From positions 62,001 through 126,000 of the forward strand of contig QLIY01000309.1 of NCBI GenBank assembly GCA_003260075.1: a stretch of DNA of 64,000 bases, read 5' to 3'. The translations under genes were made by a program, and so were the position numbers. The stretch is from Phallusia mammillata (lineage: Eukaryota; Chordata; Ascidiacea; Phlebobranchia; Ascidiidae). The notes beneath the pieces were generated by a model that was given only the letters and a program-made list of their open reading frames with translations, was not told the origin of the DNA and did no database searches. Positions 23,884 to 34,846 of this stretch are shown piece after piece (the first letter of the stretch is position 1; the number at the start of each line of letters is the position of its first letter).

Positions 23884-26800
23884 ATGGCCAACCTTTTATA
23901 CAGCGCGTTCAATCAAGACCAAGGTAAGTCACATAAAGTAGAGATATTATATTGAATTATTTAATAAACAGTTAAAATTTATTAAGATTTAAGTTTTTTC
24001 AAAACATTTTTCAAACTTTCATTTTTTCAGGTTGTTTTGCGTGTGGGATGCAAAATGGATTTCGTGTTTATAACACACATCCATTAAAAGAAAAAGAACG
24101 ACAAGGTTCGTTTTCAGTGTGTCATGTTAATTATGTGTCCCCTTCAGGGATATTGATTTTACTCGAATTGTTTTTTGTTTTTTTCCCAAAGTTTGTCCGA
24201 CTCGTTTTTCCATCAAATGTTTGATGGATTTGGCTGAAATTTACACAGATGGTAGATATAGTTATGTAGATGTGCATCCCACTTTGTTTTTGTTGATAAC
24301 CCCAGTATTTACCCCGCTAGCCCCCTAAAATGGGTGAGTTTTTAAACAGTGTCAGAATTGGCTGAAATTTGGATTTCTTGTATAGTATGCCATTTATAGG
24401 TGTCGATTGTTGTGTTCAACCCTGTAGTCCTAACATTTACCCCACAAGCCCCTAAAGTGTAAAACGTATTTGTATGTTACTGGGCACCACAAACGAAAGA
24501 TTTCTTTGGAGCAATAGTGTTACAAGGGCAACCAGTTGTATGTTGCTCGTTGGTGGGTTGCTTGGTGGTCGTTTTTGCGCCATGGCAGTTAGGGGCTTGT
24601 TAACAGCCCTATGACGTCAGAAACATTAACGGTTGTTGCTCAAAACACCTCTAGTGGTCGAAATTTTAAACATTGGCGGATTGGGCTGAAATTTTGCAGT
24701 ACTATTGATTGAGTCATTGTGGTTTTTATATATTTTTTAGTTTGTGTGTCGAACCCAATTAGTTGCCCTACTAGCCCCCTAAAATGGGTCAGTTTTTTAA
24801 AACGTTAAATAGGACATACTTCAAACAATATCTGGGGTGAATCTAATTTTATAGTTTGTATTCTACATAGTATTATTATTTAAGCCCAGTGCCGATCACT
24901 GTGTTTTACCTTACAACACCCGACTTTCTCATGGTTATCTCTTGAATTGCATTATTTTCAACTTTGCATGTGTGGGGACCCATGAGTTTTTGCCTGCAGA
25001 AACGACTAAAGTTATAAAAGACGATGGCTAATATGGGACCCAATACAAAATAAGCATAGGAAATATATTTATGTTTTAAAATAGGTTATAGTGTATATGC
25101 AAGGGCAATATGTGCTAAGCCACCCTTCTAGTTTTCTTTTATGTATCATTTTAATGTACATTATTCGTACCTTTAGATTTCGATAATGGTGGAATTGGTT
25201 TTGTGGAAATGCTTTTTCGTTGCAACTATCTTGCACTTGTTGGTGGTGGAAGTTCCCCTCAATACCCAAGAAATAAAGGTGCGTATTGTGAAAAATATAT
25301 ATTTATTGTTGTTTGGTGGATTGCAACTGCAATTTAATGATCTTTCTTACAAATATGCAATTAATCTACAGTTTAGGATTTAGTGTATAGATCAGGGGTC
25401 GGCAACCCCTGGCACGCGAGGTGGTTTTTCATGGCACGCCAACCGATTTGCGTGTTTATATTGAAGTAACAATTTTACCTGTTACACTGCTTGTTTCCAG
25501 TTTTTATCATAACATTGTCTTAAAATTCAGCTTTACGTGCACAAAACACTCTGCATTTTCTTTATTATTGATATCTGCTGGCACGAACCACTATTATTTA
25601 AAAAAATGTTGGCACGCGAGTGCATTAGCACATGGAAATAACAAGTAAATTGGCACGCGTCGCCTAAAAGGTTGCCGACCCCTGGTATAGATTAACTGGA
25701 ATTGTCTGTACTACGAAAACATATGGGTTAAGATGTTTAATGTTTTGTACCTTTTTCTTTTGACCCTCTAAAAATCTACACTTATGAAAGTAAAAGAAAG
25801 TTTTAAACAATGTTTATTAGTGTTTTATGACATCAAAATCAGTGGTTGGCAAACTTTTACTATTAAGACCCGAATTTTCGTTTGCCTAAAATATTCTTGT
25901 TGGTATATCAATGTTTACAAATGGTTAGTTACTTAAGGGGACCCTGATGCAAACTGTTTTAGTTTATCCTGCATCAGAGTCATGTTGCGATACAAATAAG
26001 AAAATGCCTTCTGAAATATATATCACAACCACTAGGCTGAGCATCACTGATTTAAATATGTTTTCTGGGAAAACCACCAAATATGAATTCAGGAAAGAAA
26101 ACTTTTTAAAAAAAAAAAAAATTTTTGTTCACTACTAAAATTGTAACCATTTTCTATCTATTTTGCTAATTTGATTTTTTGCAGTAAATTAGTTATGACA
26201 GCATTGCAGTAAATTATAAAATGTTACTTTCAGTAATGATATGGGATGATCTGAAAAAGAAGGTCGTCATAGAGCTGATATTCTCATCTGATGTAAGAAG
26301 TGTTCGGCTAAGAAGAGATCGAATTGTAGTCACTCTCGACAGACTGATCAAAGTATTTACTTTTACTCAAAATCCCCAGCAATTGCATGCATTCGAAACC
26401 ACATACAATCCTGAAGGTTTGTTGGCATATATATATTTTGTTTTATGGTGCAACATTACTATAACACATCATTTTATAGGATTGTGTCAGCTGTGCCCAA
26501 GCAGTAGTAAGTCAATACTTGTCTTTCCTGCTCGAACAACTGGCACTATTCAAGTAAGTTTGTGACATATTTGGGGTTTGTTGTGCACGAGTGATTTGAC
26601 TAAGCACGAGTGATTTGATTGTGACAAATGTAGTAAAATGTCTAACAACTTTTAATATGGCTCTTTACCCCATGTTTAAATTGTGCACAGATTGTCGATT
26701 TAAGCAAAACTGAAGCAGCACCCCTTGAAATTCATGCCCATGATGGACCAATTTCCTGCCTTGCACTCAATCTTAATGGCACAAGACTAGCTACTGCCTC

Positions 26801-28564
26801 CCATAAGGTACTGTTTTCAACTACATACAAGTGTATGCAATAACTTTTAATAGTTTCTTCTCATATGAGTGACATTTTCTTTGACACCACAGGGAACTTT
26901 AATCCGAATATTTGACACTTCAACTGGAGTTCAAGTGGGAGAGCTTCGTCGGGGATCTGGAAATGCCAAAATATACTGGTGAGCAAATACCAATATTCGC
27001 TACAGTTTTACAAGCTGAACATGTTTGAGTTCTACAGAGGTTAAAAAGGGGTCAGTTGAGTTGAATTTATTTTGTTTGAAGTACCAGAAAGTATTTTTAA
27101 TTTTTAGCTCATGTTGTTTTCGGCTCATACAGTGTTGTGTATATACTGTGTATATACATACTGTATAATCACACACAGAGCTACCAAAGTTGCTATGTCT
27201 TTAAGATGTTGTTTGTAGTCCTGCTGAAATATTACCCACTTACCATTTGAGACCAGTTTAACCATAAATTAACACTTATGTGCAAAGGACTGCCATGCAA
27301 AGAATTTTAAAGTTTGTCCACCACCACTGTAAAAGTAGCGCAATGACATTTGCCTTTTTTCTCAAAATGGCCTACAAGTCACAGTGGTGCATTGATTGAA
27401 GCAACTAACCCTGTCTGTATTTTTCTACACCAGGAAGTATGCCAAGTGTAATCACTTGCTTGTCTACTGCATAGGCAGGCAGAAACTAGTGTTATTGTGA
27501 TAACCCAGGTCAACTCTTTACCAAACACATGTATCTGCTTTTTTATTTTTGCTGAGGGGCACAGTAAAAATAACTTGGGTCCAAAAGCAGATTATTTCAA
27601 ATATCAGATTCAGCCCAATAATACTTAACTTTCATGTAATGACATATTCACTTGGGTTGCTACAAATGTAGCCTGTATTCTCAGTAAAATTGTGTTTCTT
27701 AAAATTGTATTTGACTTTTTATCAGATTTTTCAAAGGACAAGATACAAACGTTAAAAATTGCTGAGGTCTGGTCATTAAAGTGTTTAAAATCAAAACATT
27801 ATTTATTGTTTTTGTCTGTATTTTTTTTCTTTTTGGTTAACGTGGTTTGGTCAAGAAAGAGTGCTTCAAACAGATTTAAATTTACACACATGTTAAGTAT
27901 TCATCAGAATTTGACCCCACATGAAGGACTAGCCACAGTACCTTAATAACTATACTTAATAAAAACATTTTTTGCATTTTTTCAGCATTAACTTCAATGC
28001 CGACTCCACCTTCTTGTGTGCATCAAGTGACCATGGAACAGTTCATATATTTTCTTTGGAGGAGACTGATGGATCACCAAAAAAGGCCAAGTCACAAAGG
28101 TTGCTAAACAGCTAGTTATGTAGCAGTCACATTTATGTAGTTGGCACATAATGCAAACAGGTCTAGTTTTAATGTCTTCGTATATGACCGGTTGTGGTAG
28201 AAAAATTGTGATTGGAAATAATCACCTTGCACACTATTAAACCAAACAAATTTGTTTACCATTTACAGTTCATCTTCTAATCGCTTTCTGCCAAAGTATT
28301 TTAGTAGCAAGTGGAGTTTTGGTAGATTCAATGTGCCCAGCTCCTCCCACTGTATTTGTGCCTTTACAGCTGATTCTTCTGCAGTGATAGGTGGGTTGCA
28401 TTTACAACAGCTTTTATAATTAAACCATTTTTTTATAATACCAAGCTATTTGTATCACAGCAATATGCAGTGATGGAACATACTACAGGTTTACTTTTAC
28501 GCTAAAAGGAGAATGTGTACGAGATTATTTTGCCCACTTCTTGGATATGACTGACACCAGTTGA
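23884..28564 (+). CDS. WDR45B: WDR45B (WIPI3), PROPPIN beta-propeller for autophagy
   Basis: A seven-bladed propeller that binds PI3P and PI(3,5)P2 on forming autophagosomes. Exons: 23884-23923, 24031-24105, 25177-25278, 26234-26416, 26480-26553, 26691-26807, 26893-26978, 27986-28099, 28269-28390, 28461-28564, all GT-AG and in frame. Diagnostic stretches are [57 protein letters not shown], and the lipid-binding ELRRGSG (L/F-RRG motif). Later come [19 protein letters not shown] and [19 protein letters not shown]. These match WDR45B better than WDR45 or WIPI1/2. The protein is slightly short at the N-terminus compared with human WDR45B, and it ends at FLDMTDTS. Intron 2 contains degenerate repeats and intron 3 a hAT-like element. 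Confidence 0.94.
24200..24805. repeat. Degenerate tandem repeat, about three diverged units, in WDR45B intron 2
   Basis: The words GGCTGAAATTT and TAGCCCCCTAAAATGGGT (or close variants) recur in the same order at roughly 24230-24335, 24360-24460 and 24692-24788, with variable sequence between. This suggests a decayed satellite or the inside of an old mobile element. No coding potential is seen. Confidence 0.5.
25393..25684. mobile_element. hAT-like non-autonomous element (MITE), 292 bp
   Basis: It has perfect 15-bp terminal inverted repeats (CAGGGGTCGGCAACC ... GGTTGCCGACCCCTG) flanked by a perfect 8-bp target duplication GTATAGAT at 25385-25392 and 25685-25692. Eight-bp duplications and CAGGGG ends are hallmarks of the hAT superfamily. 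It lies in intron 3 of WDR45B. No transposase is present. The perfect ends suggest fairly recent insertion. Confidence 0.9.
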
Positions 28565-29997
28565 CATGGCAGTGTCCAACCTATTCTCACTTGTATTTTA
28601 TCTGCTATTGTCTCAGTGTTACACTTGCTGTTGGTTGTTATGCCAATGTATCAACAGTTGACACTTTTATTAGGTTTATTGTCTTTTCCAAATCTGTATT
28701 TCTGTAATGTTGCTTACTTAACATTTTTGGTTTTATGTCTAAAATATTGCAATGTATCAGCTTTTATGCATGTAACCAAAACAACGTAATCTGAATTGCT
28801 TGAACCAGCTCAACTTTCTACAGCCCCATTGACAAGCCAAGGAACACTAGATATTTGCATTTTACATGAAAAAGGGGATTGGTTAAAAAGTTATATCAAA
28901 GTGCCTCATATTTTTTGGCTGCCGCAATGTATTAAATTTTAATTGGCATTACACCTAAACTTTTTTTTCTTACTAACAAACGTGATTTCTACTATCACAT
29001 TCTTTCACAAAAAAATTGGTTAATAAATTTTCCATAGAAGATTATTTTTTAGCAATGGCTGGCTACAAAGTAAACCACCACATTTATAACATGTAAATTG
29101 GAAACCAATGGCAATTCCCAGTTGTACAATTGTAATGAAATAAATTAGCTGTTGCATTACAGCATCTTCTTGAACAACAGTTTTATATAAAGTCAGTTTT
29201 GGCACTTGCAAAACATTCGAATTGTAAAGAGGTGTTTTGTATTGCAGCCTATTTTACTGCTAACAATATGTTTCAAAATATCATATTTACCGTTCTTATG
29301 CTAAAGTGCAATATGTAAACTCTACTTTGATTGCATAATGCATTTCAATGGACTAATACTTTTTTGGAGGTCTTGTGTAAAAAATCTTACTTCAGCATAG
29401 GTAACATGTCATTTTAAATCATTTTTCTTCTTCACATGTTTTCTCAATAATCCTACAGCTATTCGCAAACAAAAATGTTTAGTGGATAGTTTATTATTTG
29501 CGTTCCCTCCCTATTAATTCCATGTGTACTATTTTACATCGATGCGATTGATGTGTCCAATACAACCATCTAAATTGGCAATAGTTTGTGGCTTTTGTAT
29601 CAGATGCAGGTTCATATTTTGCCTATATTTTTGCATTGGAGCACTGATTCTCTAACATTTTGTTCTACTTCTCACAAAATACATGCAATGAAATAATGAA
29701 GCTATAAATATACAAAAGCCTGAGTTGGGAGCTTCAATCGACAGTAAGAAGACCTGCACTATGTTTTTTCACCAGTAGTTGGTTTAAAGTACTGCCCAAT
29801 GGCACCCAACTAACACGTCCCTCTTGTCTTAAAGCCCCTAACATGCTTGTCCAGATACAACTAGTGCGAGTTTAATGCTAAGTTCCAACCCCCTTCACGC
29901 TGGTGTAAAGCCCAATTAGTCCCCAAGAATTTTTGGTTGGGTGTACTCCCATAGGCTACACTTCTCAATACACTACACTAAAGTTAAATAAAGTGGT
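28565..29997. other. WDR45B 3' region and intergenic sequence
   Basis: AT-rich sequence in which I see no supported gene, RNA or complete mobile element. Confidence 0.45.
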
Positions 29998-30264
29998 TTA
30001 TTTACCTTTGGTCTCACGCCCCCCTTGAAAATGTCTTTTGACGCGGTGGGTCGGGTGCTCATTGATGTGTGAACAGACGTATGGCTTTACACTTTTTAAA
30101 CTAACGATTATTCGTGTGCATAGGTTACGCCGGGTTTGGCCAATGTATGACGCCCCGCATGCGCACTTTAAGCGGTAAACCACATTTGGTCGCGACCTGT
30201 TGGATAGTGTTCTTTTATTGGAAATAGGCGTTGAATGATGATTTAGCCTGATGCGGATTTTCAC
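29998..30264 (-). mobile_element. Penelope-like retroelement fragment: GIY-YIG endonuclease domain
   Basis: The 88-residue minus-strand frame contains NVVYRLKCACGASYIGQTRR followed by NLCTRI. This is the YRLKC-x-C-G-x-x-YIGQT-x-R-x-L core of the GIY-YIG endonuclease domain found at the C-terminus of Penelope-like reverse transcriptases. It continues to a HINEHPTHRVKRHF tail. The two characteristic tyrosines (VYRL and SYIG) are present. The frame then stops, and no reverse transcriptase core is visible beside it, so this is a truncated relic or the last part of a 5'-truncated copy. Confidence 0.75.
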
Positions 30265-30349
30265 TTTTTTTCAAATGGGGTTGATGAAACGGCCCAGTTC
30301 CTTGCGAACTTGTAGAGAAACTGCCCTAAAAAAGGGGAGACGCATTACC

Positions 30350-30432
30350 ATAAATTAGATCGAATAGGGGTCTCGTCTGGCAAGACTCTAGCCAAATAAG
30401 TTAGATCGAATAGGGGTCTCGTTTGGCTAGAT
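30350..30432. repeat. Short direct repeat next to a hAT-like element
   Basis: The word TTAGATCGAATAGGGGTCTC followed by GT(C/T)TGGC occurs twice about 45 bp apart (near 30355 and 30401). The second copy abuts the hAT-like element that starts at 30433. Confidence 0.6.
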
Positions 30433-31227
30433 CAGGGGTTCTTAAACTTTTTCGGCCGTGCCCCTCTTGACACTATTTATTTATTCTCACGCCCCCCTAA
30501 AAAACGTTAGCACTGATGATGCTTGTAAACTACGCATATGTTGCCCAAAAAATGTTGATGCACTAAAAGTCAAGGCAATCTCTAATGCGAAATTGCGAAC
30601 AAATAAAGAATGTGCAGCCGACTATATAGTGCAGGGGTCACCAAACTACGGCCCGCGATCCTTACGAAAGTTTACTGTTACGACGTGTAAAAGTAATATT
30701 ACCGACTTTCATAGGATTGCAACGCCCAGGATTAATCCAAAGCCAGTTTATTACGTCACAGACAAAACAAAAAGTGTTAATTGTGCGCAAACAATTGCCT
30801 TATTGTGTTACTTGTGACGTAATATACAAACATTCCTTGCAAGATGAGACTAACTATACAATTTAACAGATTTTAAATAGGCTTTTTAGAAAGACCATAT
30901 ATCTTTGCGCCCCTATAAAATTCGCCTCGTGGGCTAAGCTTGAGAAGACGGCACTAGGGCATGTAAACTATGCGGCACGCGCGAATTAGTATTAAACGTA
31001 TCCGGCCCGCAGTGTAGAAAAGTTTGGTTAGTACAACTGGACATCCATTTCAGAGTAATGAAGCGTTTACTTTAAATATTAAGTTCGAAATCAGTGCCGA
31101 CATAATTCCAATGCATTCATTTACAATTGTTTGCAAGTGAAAACTTTGCAGCCAGATTGTGCTGCGCCCCCCTTGCGAACCCTTCACGCCCCCCTAGGGG
31201 GGCGCGCCCCCCAGTTTAAGAACCCCG
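30433..31227. mobile_element. hAT-like element, about 795 bp, with an older related element inside
   Basis: The left end CAGGGGTTCTTAAACT and the right end AGTTTAAGAACCCCG form near-perfect inverted termini, flanked by an 8-bp direct repeat GGCTAGAT (30425-30432 and 31228-31235). Inside, from about 30634 (CAGGGGTCACCAAACTACGG) to about 31038, is what looks like a second element. Its ends share GGCCCGC and CCAAACT/AGTTTGG motifs but lack a clear target duplication. No transposase frame is present. Confidence 0.75.
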
Positions 31228-31235
31228 GGCTAGAT

Positions 31236-32549
31236 AGACTCTAGTAAAGCTGGAGTGTTTGTTGTTGAGAAATCGTTGCACACACTGGTCGATGAAGTGG
31301 GACGAATACGAATATCAAAGTGAACGTGGAAACAAATGCGAAAGAATGCATCGGAACGTTTCATATAGCCTACGCAATCCGCAACTGGTTTTAATGGGAT
31401 TCTAATTCCTATCTAGAAAACAACTTGTTTTTGACATCTGTTTTACAAATTGTCATGACGTCATTAAAAAATCTGCAAGTTTTAATATATCGTAGTTATT
31501 TTTCCAATGTTTGCAATCGATTTGCGGACCCGTTCCATTCTTCGACCACTTGAAAGAAGGCTTTTCTAAAGCCGATATTGTAGTTTCATTTGTACCAGAG
31601 CCAATGGCTTTCGATTTTTAAAATTTATTGTGTTGGAAAGAAACTACCCGATCGGTCCCTCAACAGACACGTTGGGTAAAAAATATGGGTGAAATCATAT
31701 ATTGTACTTAGTTAGTCAGCCTTGGTTGTGTTATTACTTACAACAAAAATATCATCTTCTTATGAGACAACATCTGTTGGCAAATGTCTTTATGTCATCA
31801 CATGACCACCTGTTGACGTAACCTTTGAACTGTTCATCACACACACAGCCGAAAAATATTGGACTTTGATCGGGGGCGTTTTGTGTGGCGTAAAACCAGT
31901 TACTACACGAATGACGAATTCAACTTCCGAACGCCATACGAACGAGGAGACAGATGGTTATGTAATGTATTCATTGATCAGCCTTTAGGCCAACTGGTGT
32001 GTGCCATGCATGGTGTTTCAACGCAATTCGCTGAGATTTTGTATTCTTATCTTATATACCAATGAAATGAAAAAACAGTTTTTTTGCTTTAAATAATGTT
32101 AGTGGTAAGTGCAGCTTATTTGTTTAGCAGAAAACACTAAGCATTAGTGTGTAAATTGTTATCAAACGACATGCTACTTTTTTTTCTATTTATTTGATAA
32201 AGGTTGGAGAGGTTAGGTAGGTCACGGTGCCAAACCACTGTATAAAACAGAAGCATATTGCTTCTTAGAACAATATGGTTCAGCCACAATTTGTTTAATT
32301 ACAGTTTATTTTTTAGTGTTTAAAGTATGGATATGTGTCCATGAGCACCCATTTAAAGAAACTGTTATTAACCTGATTTAAATGGAGCATTATTGTATAT
32401 ATTTGTTAATTTATAAAATCAAACAATAAATGAGGCTAAAGGAAGTGAAACAAGGATTTTGGCAAAAGTTGTTCACTCTGCTAAAATGTTCTTGTGTTGA
32501 CAGATTTCACATCAAATTTTCTGTTTAAGTTTGTTTGTAATTGAAAAAA
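31236..32549. other. Spacer and 5' region of ACADVL
   Basis: It includes a possible acceptor (TTGTGTTGACAG, about 32502) shortly before the ACADVL start, which would fit a non-coding first exon or a trans-splice site. An open frame at 31859-32065 is preceded by ACACACAG but matches nothing I know. No supported gene otherwise. Confidence 0.4.
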
Positions 32550-34448
32550 ATGTGGAAGTTGTTCAGTAAAGCCTGTGAAAATGTTGGACCTCGTGTCTCT
32601 CCACTACTCGAGTACAAGCTTGCTGTTGCATCCACTTCAACAGCTTTAAAAAATGCCAGGTGCAAATCTTCTGACAGCTCAACACCAACTGAATCTAAAT
32701 CTTTTGTGATGAACTTGTTTCGTGGACAACTCGCCACAGAACAAGTTCTACCATATCCAAAGGCAATTACAAACGAGGAATCAGAATTTATAAAATCTCT
32801 AATCGATCCGATTTATAAGTTTATGACAGAAGTTAACAATGCAGCAAAGAATGATGAGATGGCTCAAATTGAAGACCATACATTGGAAGGGCTAAAGGAA
32901 ATGGGTGCTTTTGGCCTTCAGGTGCCTGAAGACTTCAGTGGTCTGGGCTTAACCAACACACAATATGCAAGACTTGTTGAAGTGGTTGGAAGATTTGATC
33001 TTGGAGTTGGAATTGCTCTTGGTGCTCACCAATCCATTGGTTTCAAAGGCATACTTTTGTTTGGAAATCCGGAACAAAAGGTGAAGTACCTTCCTTCTCT
33101 TGCAACTGGTGAAAAATTTGCTGCCTATTGCTTAACTGAGCCATCCAGTGGTTCTGATGCAGCCTCTATTCAAACCAAGGCTGTTAAAAGTGATTGCGGC
33201 AAATATTACATATTGAATGGTGGAAAGATATGGATCAGCAATGGTGGCATCGCAGAGATTTTCACTGTATTTGCGAAGACACCAGTAAAACAAGAAGATG
33301 GCACTACCAAGGATAAGATCTCTGCATTTATTGTAGAAAGGGCATTTGGTGGAGTCACTAGTGGACCACCAGAAAACAAAATGGGAATCAAAGCATCTAA
33401 TACTGCTGAGGTGCACTTTGAAGATGTAAAAATTCCTGTTGAAAATCTTCTGGGAAAAGAAGGCGAGGGCTTCAAAGTGGCAATGCAAATTCTTAACAAT
33501 GGTCGCTTTGGTATGGCTGCTGCCTTGTCTGGAAACATGAAGGGCATGATTGAGAAAGCTGTGGACCATGCCAGCAACAGGGTGCAGTTTGGATCCAAAC
33601 TTCACACCTATGGATCAATCAAAGAAAAGATTGCAACCATGACCATGCAGCAATATGTGACTGAATCAATGGCCTTTATTATTTGTGCAAACATGGATGC
33701 AGGTCACACAGATTTCCAACTAGAAGCAGCTATAAGCAAAATCTTTGCTTCTGAAGCTGCCTGGTCTGTTGCTGATGAATGTATACAGATCCTTGGTGGA
33801 ATGGGTTACATGAAAGACTGTGGTGCTGAGCGGGTTTTACGAGATTTGCGAATTTTTAGAATCTTTGAGGGCACAAACGATATTTTGAGATTGTTTGTTG
33901 CGCTTACAGGAATGCAGTATGCTGGAAAGTTTCTTGAACCAGTTTCCAAGGCAATGAAATCACCAATCACAAACCTCGGAACCCTTGCGAGCTTTGGCAC
34001 TTCCTATGCAGCTAAAAGGATCGGAATGGGTTCAGCTCCTTCTGTAGCACAATATGCTCACTCTGATGTCTCAAACTCTGCTAACCTTCTCTCCAAATGC
34101 ATCTTACAGTTCGGTACAACATGCGAGGACATTGCTATTAAGTATGGTAAAAAGTTTGTTGAAATGCAGTTTCTACAAAACCGCATCGCAAATGCTACCA
34201 TTGACATATTCGGAATGATGGCTGTAATCAGTCGCGCTTCTAAATCACTGAAGAACAATGTGCCAAATGCTAAAAATGAAGCAAAAATGTGCAATGTTTG
34301 GTGCAACTCTGCTGCCAAGAGGGTCACTGACAACTTAAACAAGGTGTCAGATAGTGTTTCCCTTCAAGATTTCAAGGACATGGCCAAGCTGTCAGATGCG
34401 GTTGTTGAAAATCAAGGCATTGTCCATGAGCACCCATTGGGTTTCTAA
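32550..34448 (+). CDS. ACADVL: Very-long-chain specific acyl-CoA dehydrogenase, mitochondrial; single exon
   Basis: An FAD flavoenzyme that does the first step of beta-oxidation of C14-C20 acyl-CoAs on the inner mitochondrial membrane. The 632-residue frame starts at the ATG at 32550 (no ATG is in frame just upstream) with a basic, Ser-rich presequence. Both family signatures are present: YCLTEPSSGSDAA and QILGGMGYMKDCGAERVLRD. The catalytic glutamate lies in RIFEGTNDILRLFVALTG, as in VLCAD. The extra C-terminal membrane-binding domain of about 170 residues and the final HPLGF end mark it as VLCAD and not a shorter dehydrogenase; ACAD9 is the nearest alternative. The gene has no introns although neighbouring genes do, which suggests a retrocopy that became functional or lineage-specific intron loss. 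The frame is intact. Confidence 0.92.
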   Translation: MWKLFSKACENVGPRVSPLLEYKLAVASTSTALKNARCKSSDSSTPTESKSFVMNLFRGQLATEQVLPYPKAITNEESEFIKSLIDPIYKFMTEVNNAAKNDEMAQIEDHTLEGLKEMGAFGLQVPEDFSGLGLTNTQYARLVEVVGRFDLGVGIALGAHQSIGFKGILLFGNPEQKVKYLPSLATGEKFAAYCLTEPSSGSDAASIQTKAVKSDCGKYYILNGGKIWISNGGIAEIFTVFAKTPVKQEDGTTKDKISAFIVERAFGGVTSGPPENKMGIKASNTAEVHFEDVKIPVENLLGKEGEGFKVAMQILNNGRFGMAAALSGNMKGMIEKAVDHASNRVQFGSKLHTYGSIKEKIATMTMQQYVTESMAFIICANMDAGHTDFQLEAAISKIFASEAAWSVADECIQILGGMGYMKDCGAERVLRDLRIFRIFEGTNDILRLFVALTGMQYAGKFLEPVSKAMKSPITNLGTLASFGTSYAAKRIGMGSAPSVAQYAHSDVSNSANLLSKCILQFGTTCEDIAIKYGKKFVEMQFLQNRIANATIDIFGMMAVISRASKSLKNNVPNAKNEAKMCNVWCNSAAKRVTDNLNKVSDSVSLQDFKDMAKLSDAVVENQGIVHEHPLGF

Positions 34449-34846
34449 TATGGTACTTGTTTCATTAATGCAATTCCATATAAATTTCAATTTTTGTTTA
34501 CACTGTGTTTGTATGTAGATATCATTTCAAGGCATTTAACCCAAGAGCTTATTGAAGTGTTGATTCACAGTAGTTAAATGTATTTCCTCCAAAAATGCAT
34601 TTAACGATTTAAATACAGTTTTTGTTTTGTTCCTTTATGCGTATATTTTTGGATTTCGTGTGCTAAAGCCTGTTAATATATTCTTTTCTGTAAAAAAGTA
34701 AATATCCTGTTGTGTATTTTATAATAAGCATGATAATTTTTGGCAAACAAGAAATTTATGTAGATACAATTTTGGAACAGTTCAATAGACACAGATGTTC
34801 AGTTGCTACAAAATTAGGTTTATAGTTAGAAAGAATAAAAAATCAA
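34449..34846. other. Convergent 3' region of ACADVL and FAH
   Basis: About 400 bp between two converging stop codons. It is AT-rich and should hold both 3' UTRs. No other feature is visible. Confidence 0.5.

Noticed and set aside
25421..25648. 75-codon frame inside the hAT-like element as a transposase remnant
   Set aside because: It has no hAT dimerisation or BED-finger pattern, and the element is only 292 bp.
31859..32065. Possible small exon or gene (DFDRGRFVWRKTSYYT...)
   Set aside because: It follows an AG and looks somewhat protein-like, but matches nothing known and has no partner exon; not supported enough to call.
33132..33605. Minus-strand frames of 130-157 codons inside ACADVL
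   Set aside because: Shadows of the strong plus-strand coding frame, with no recognisable protein.
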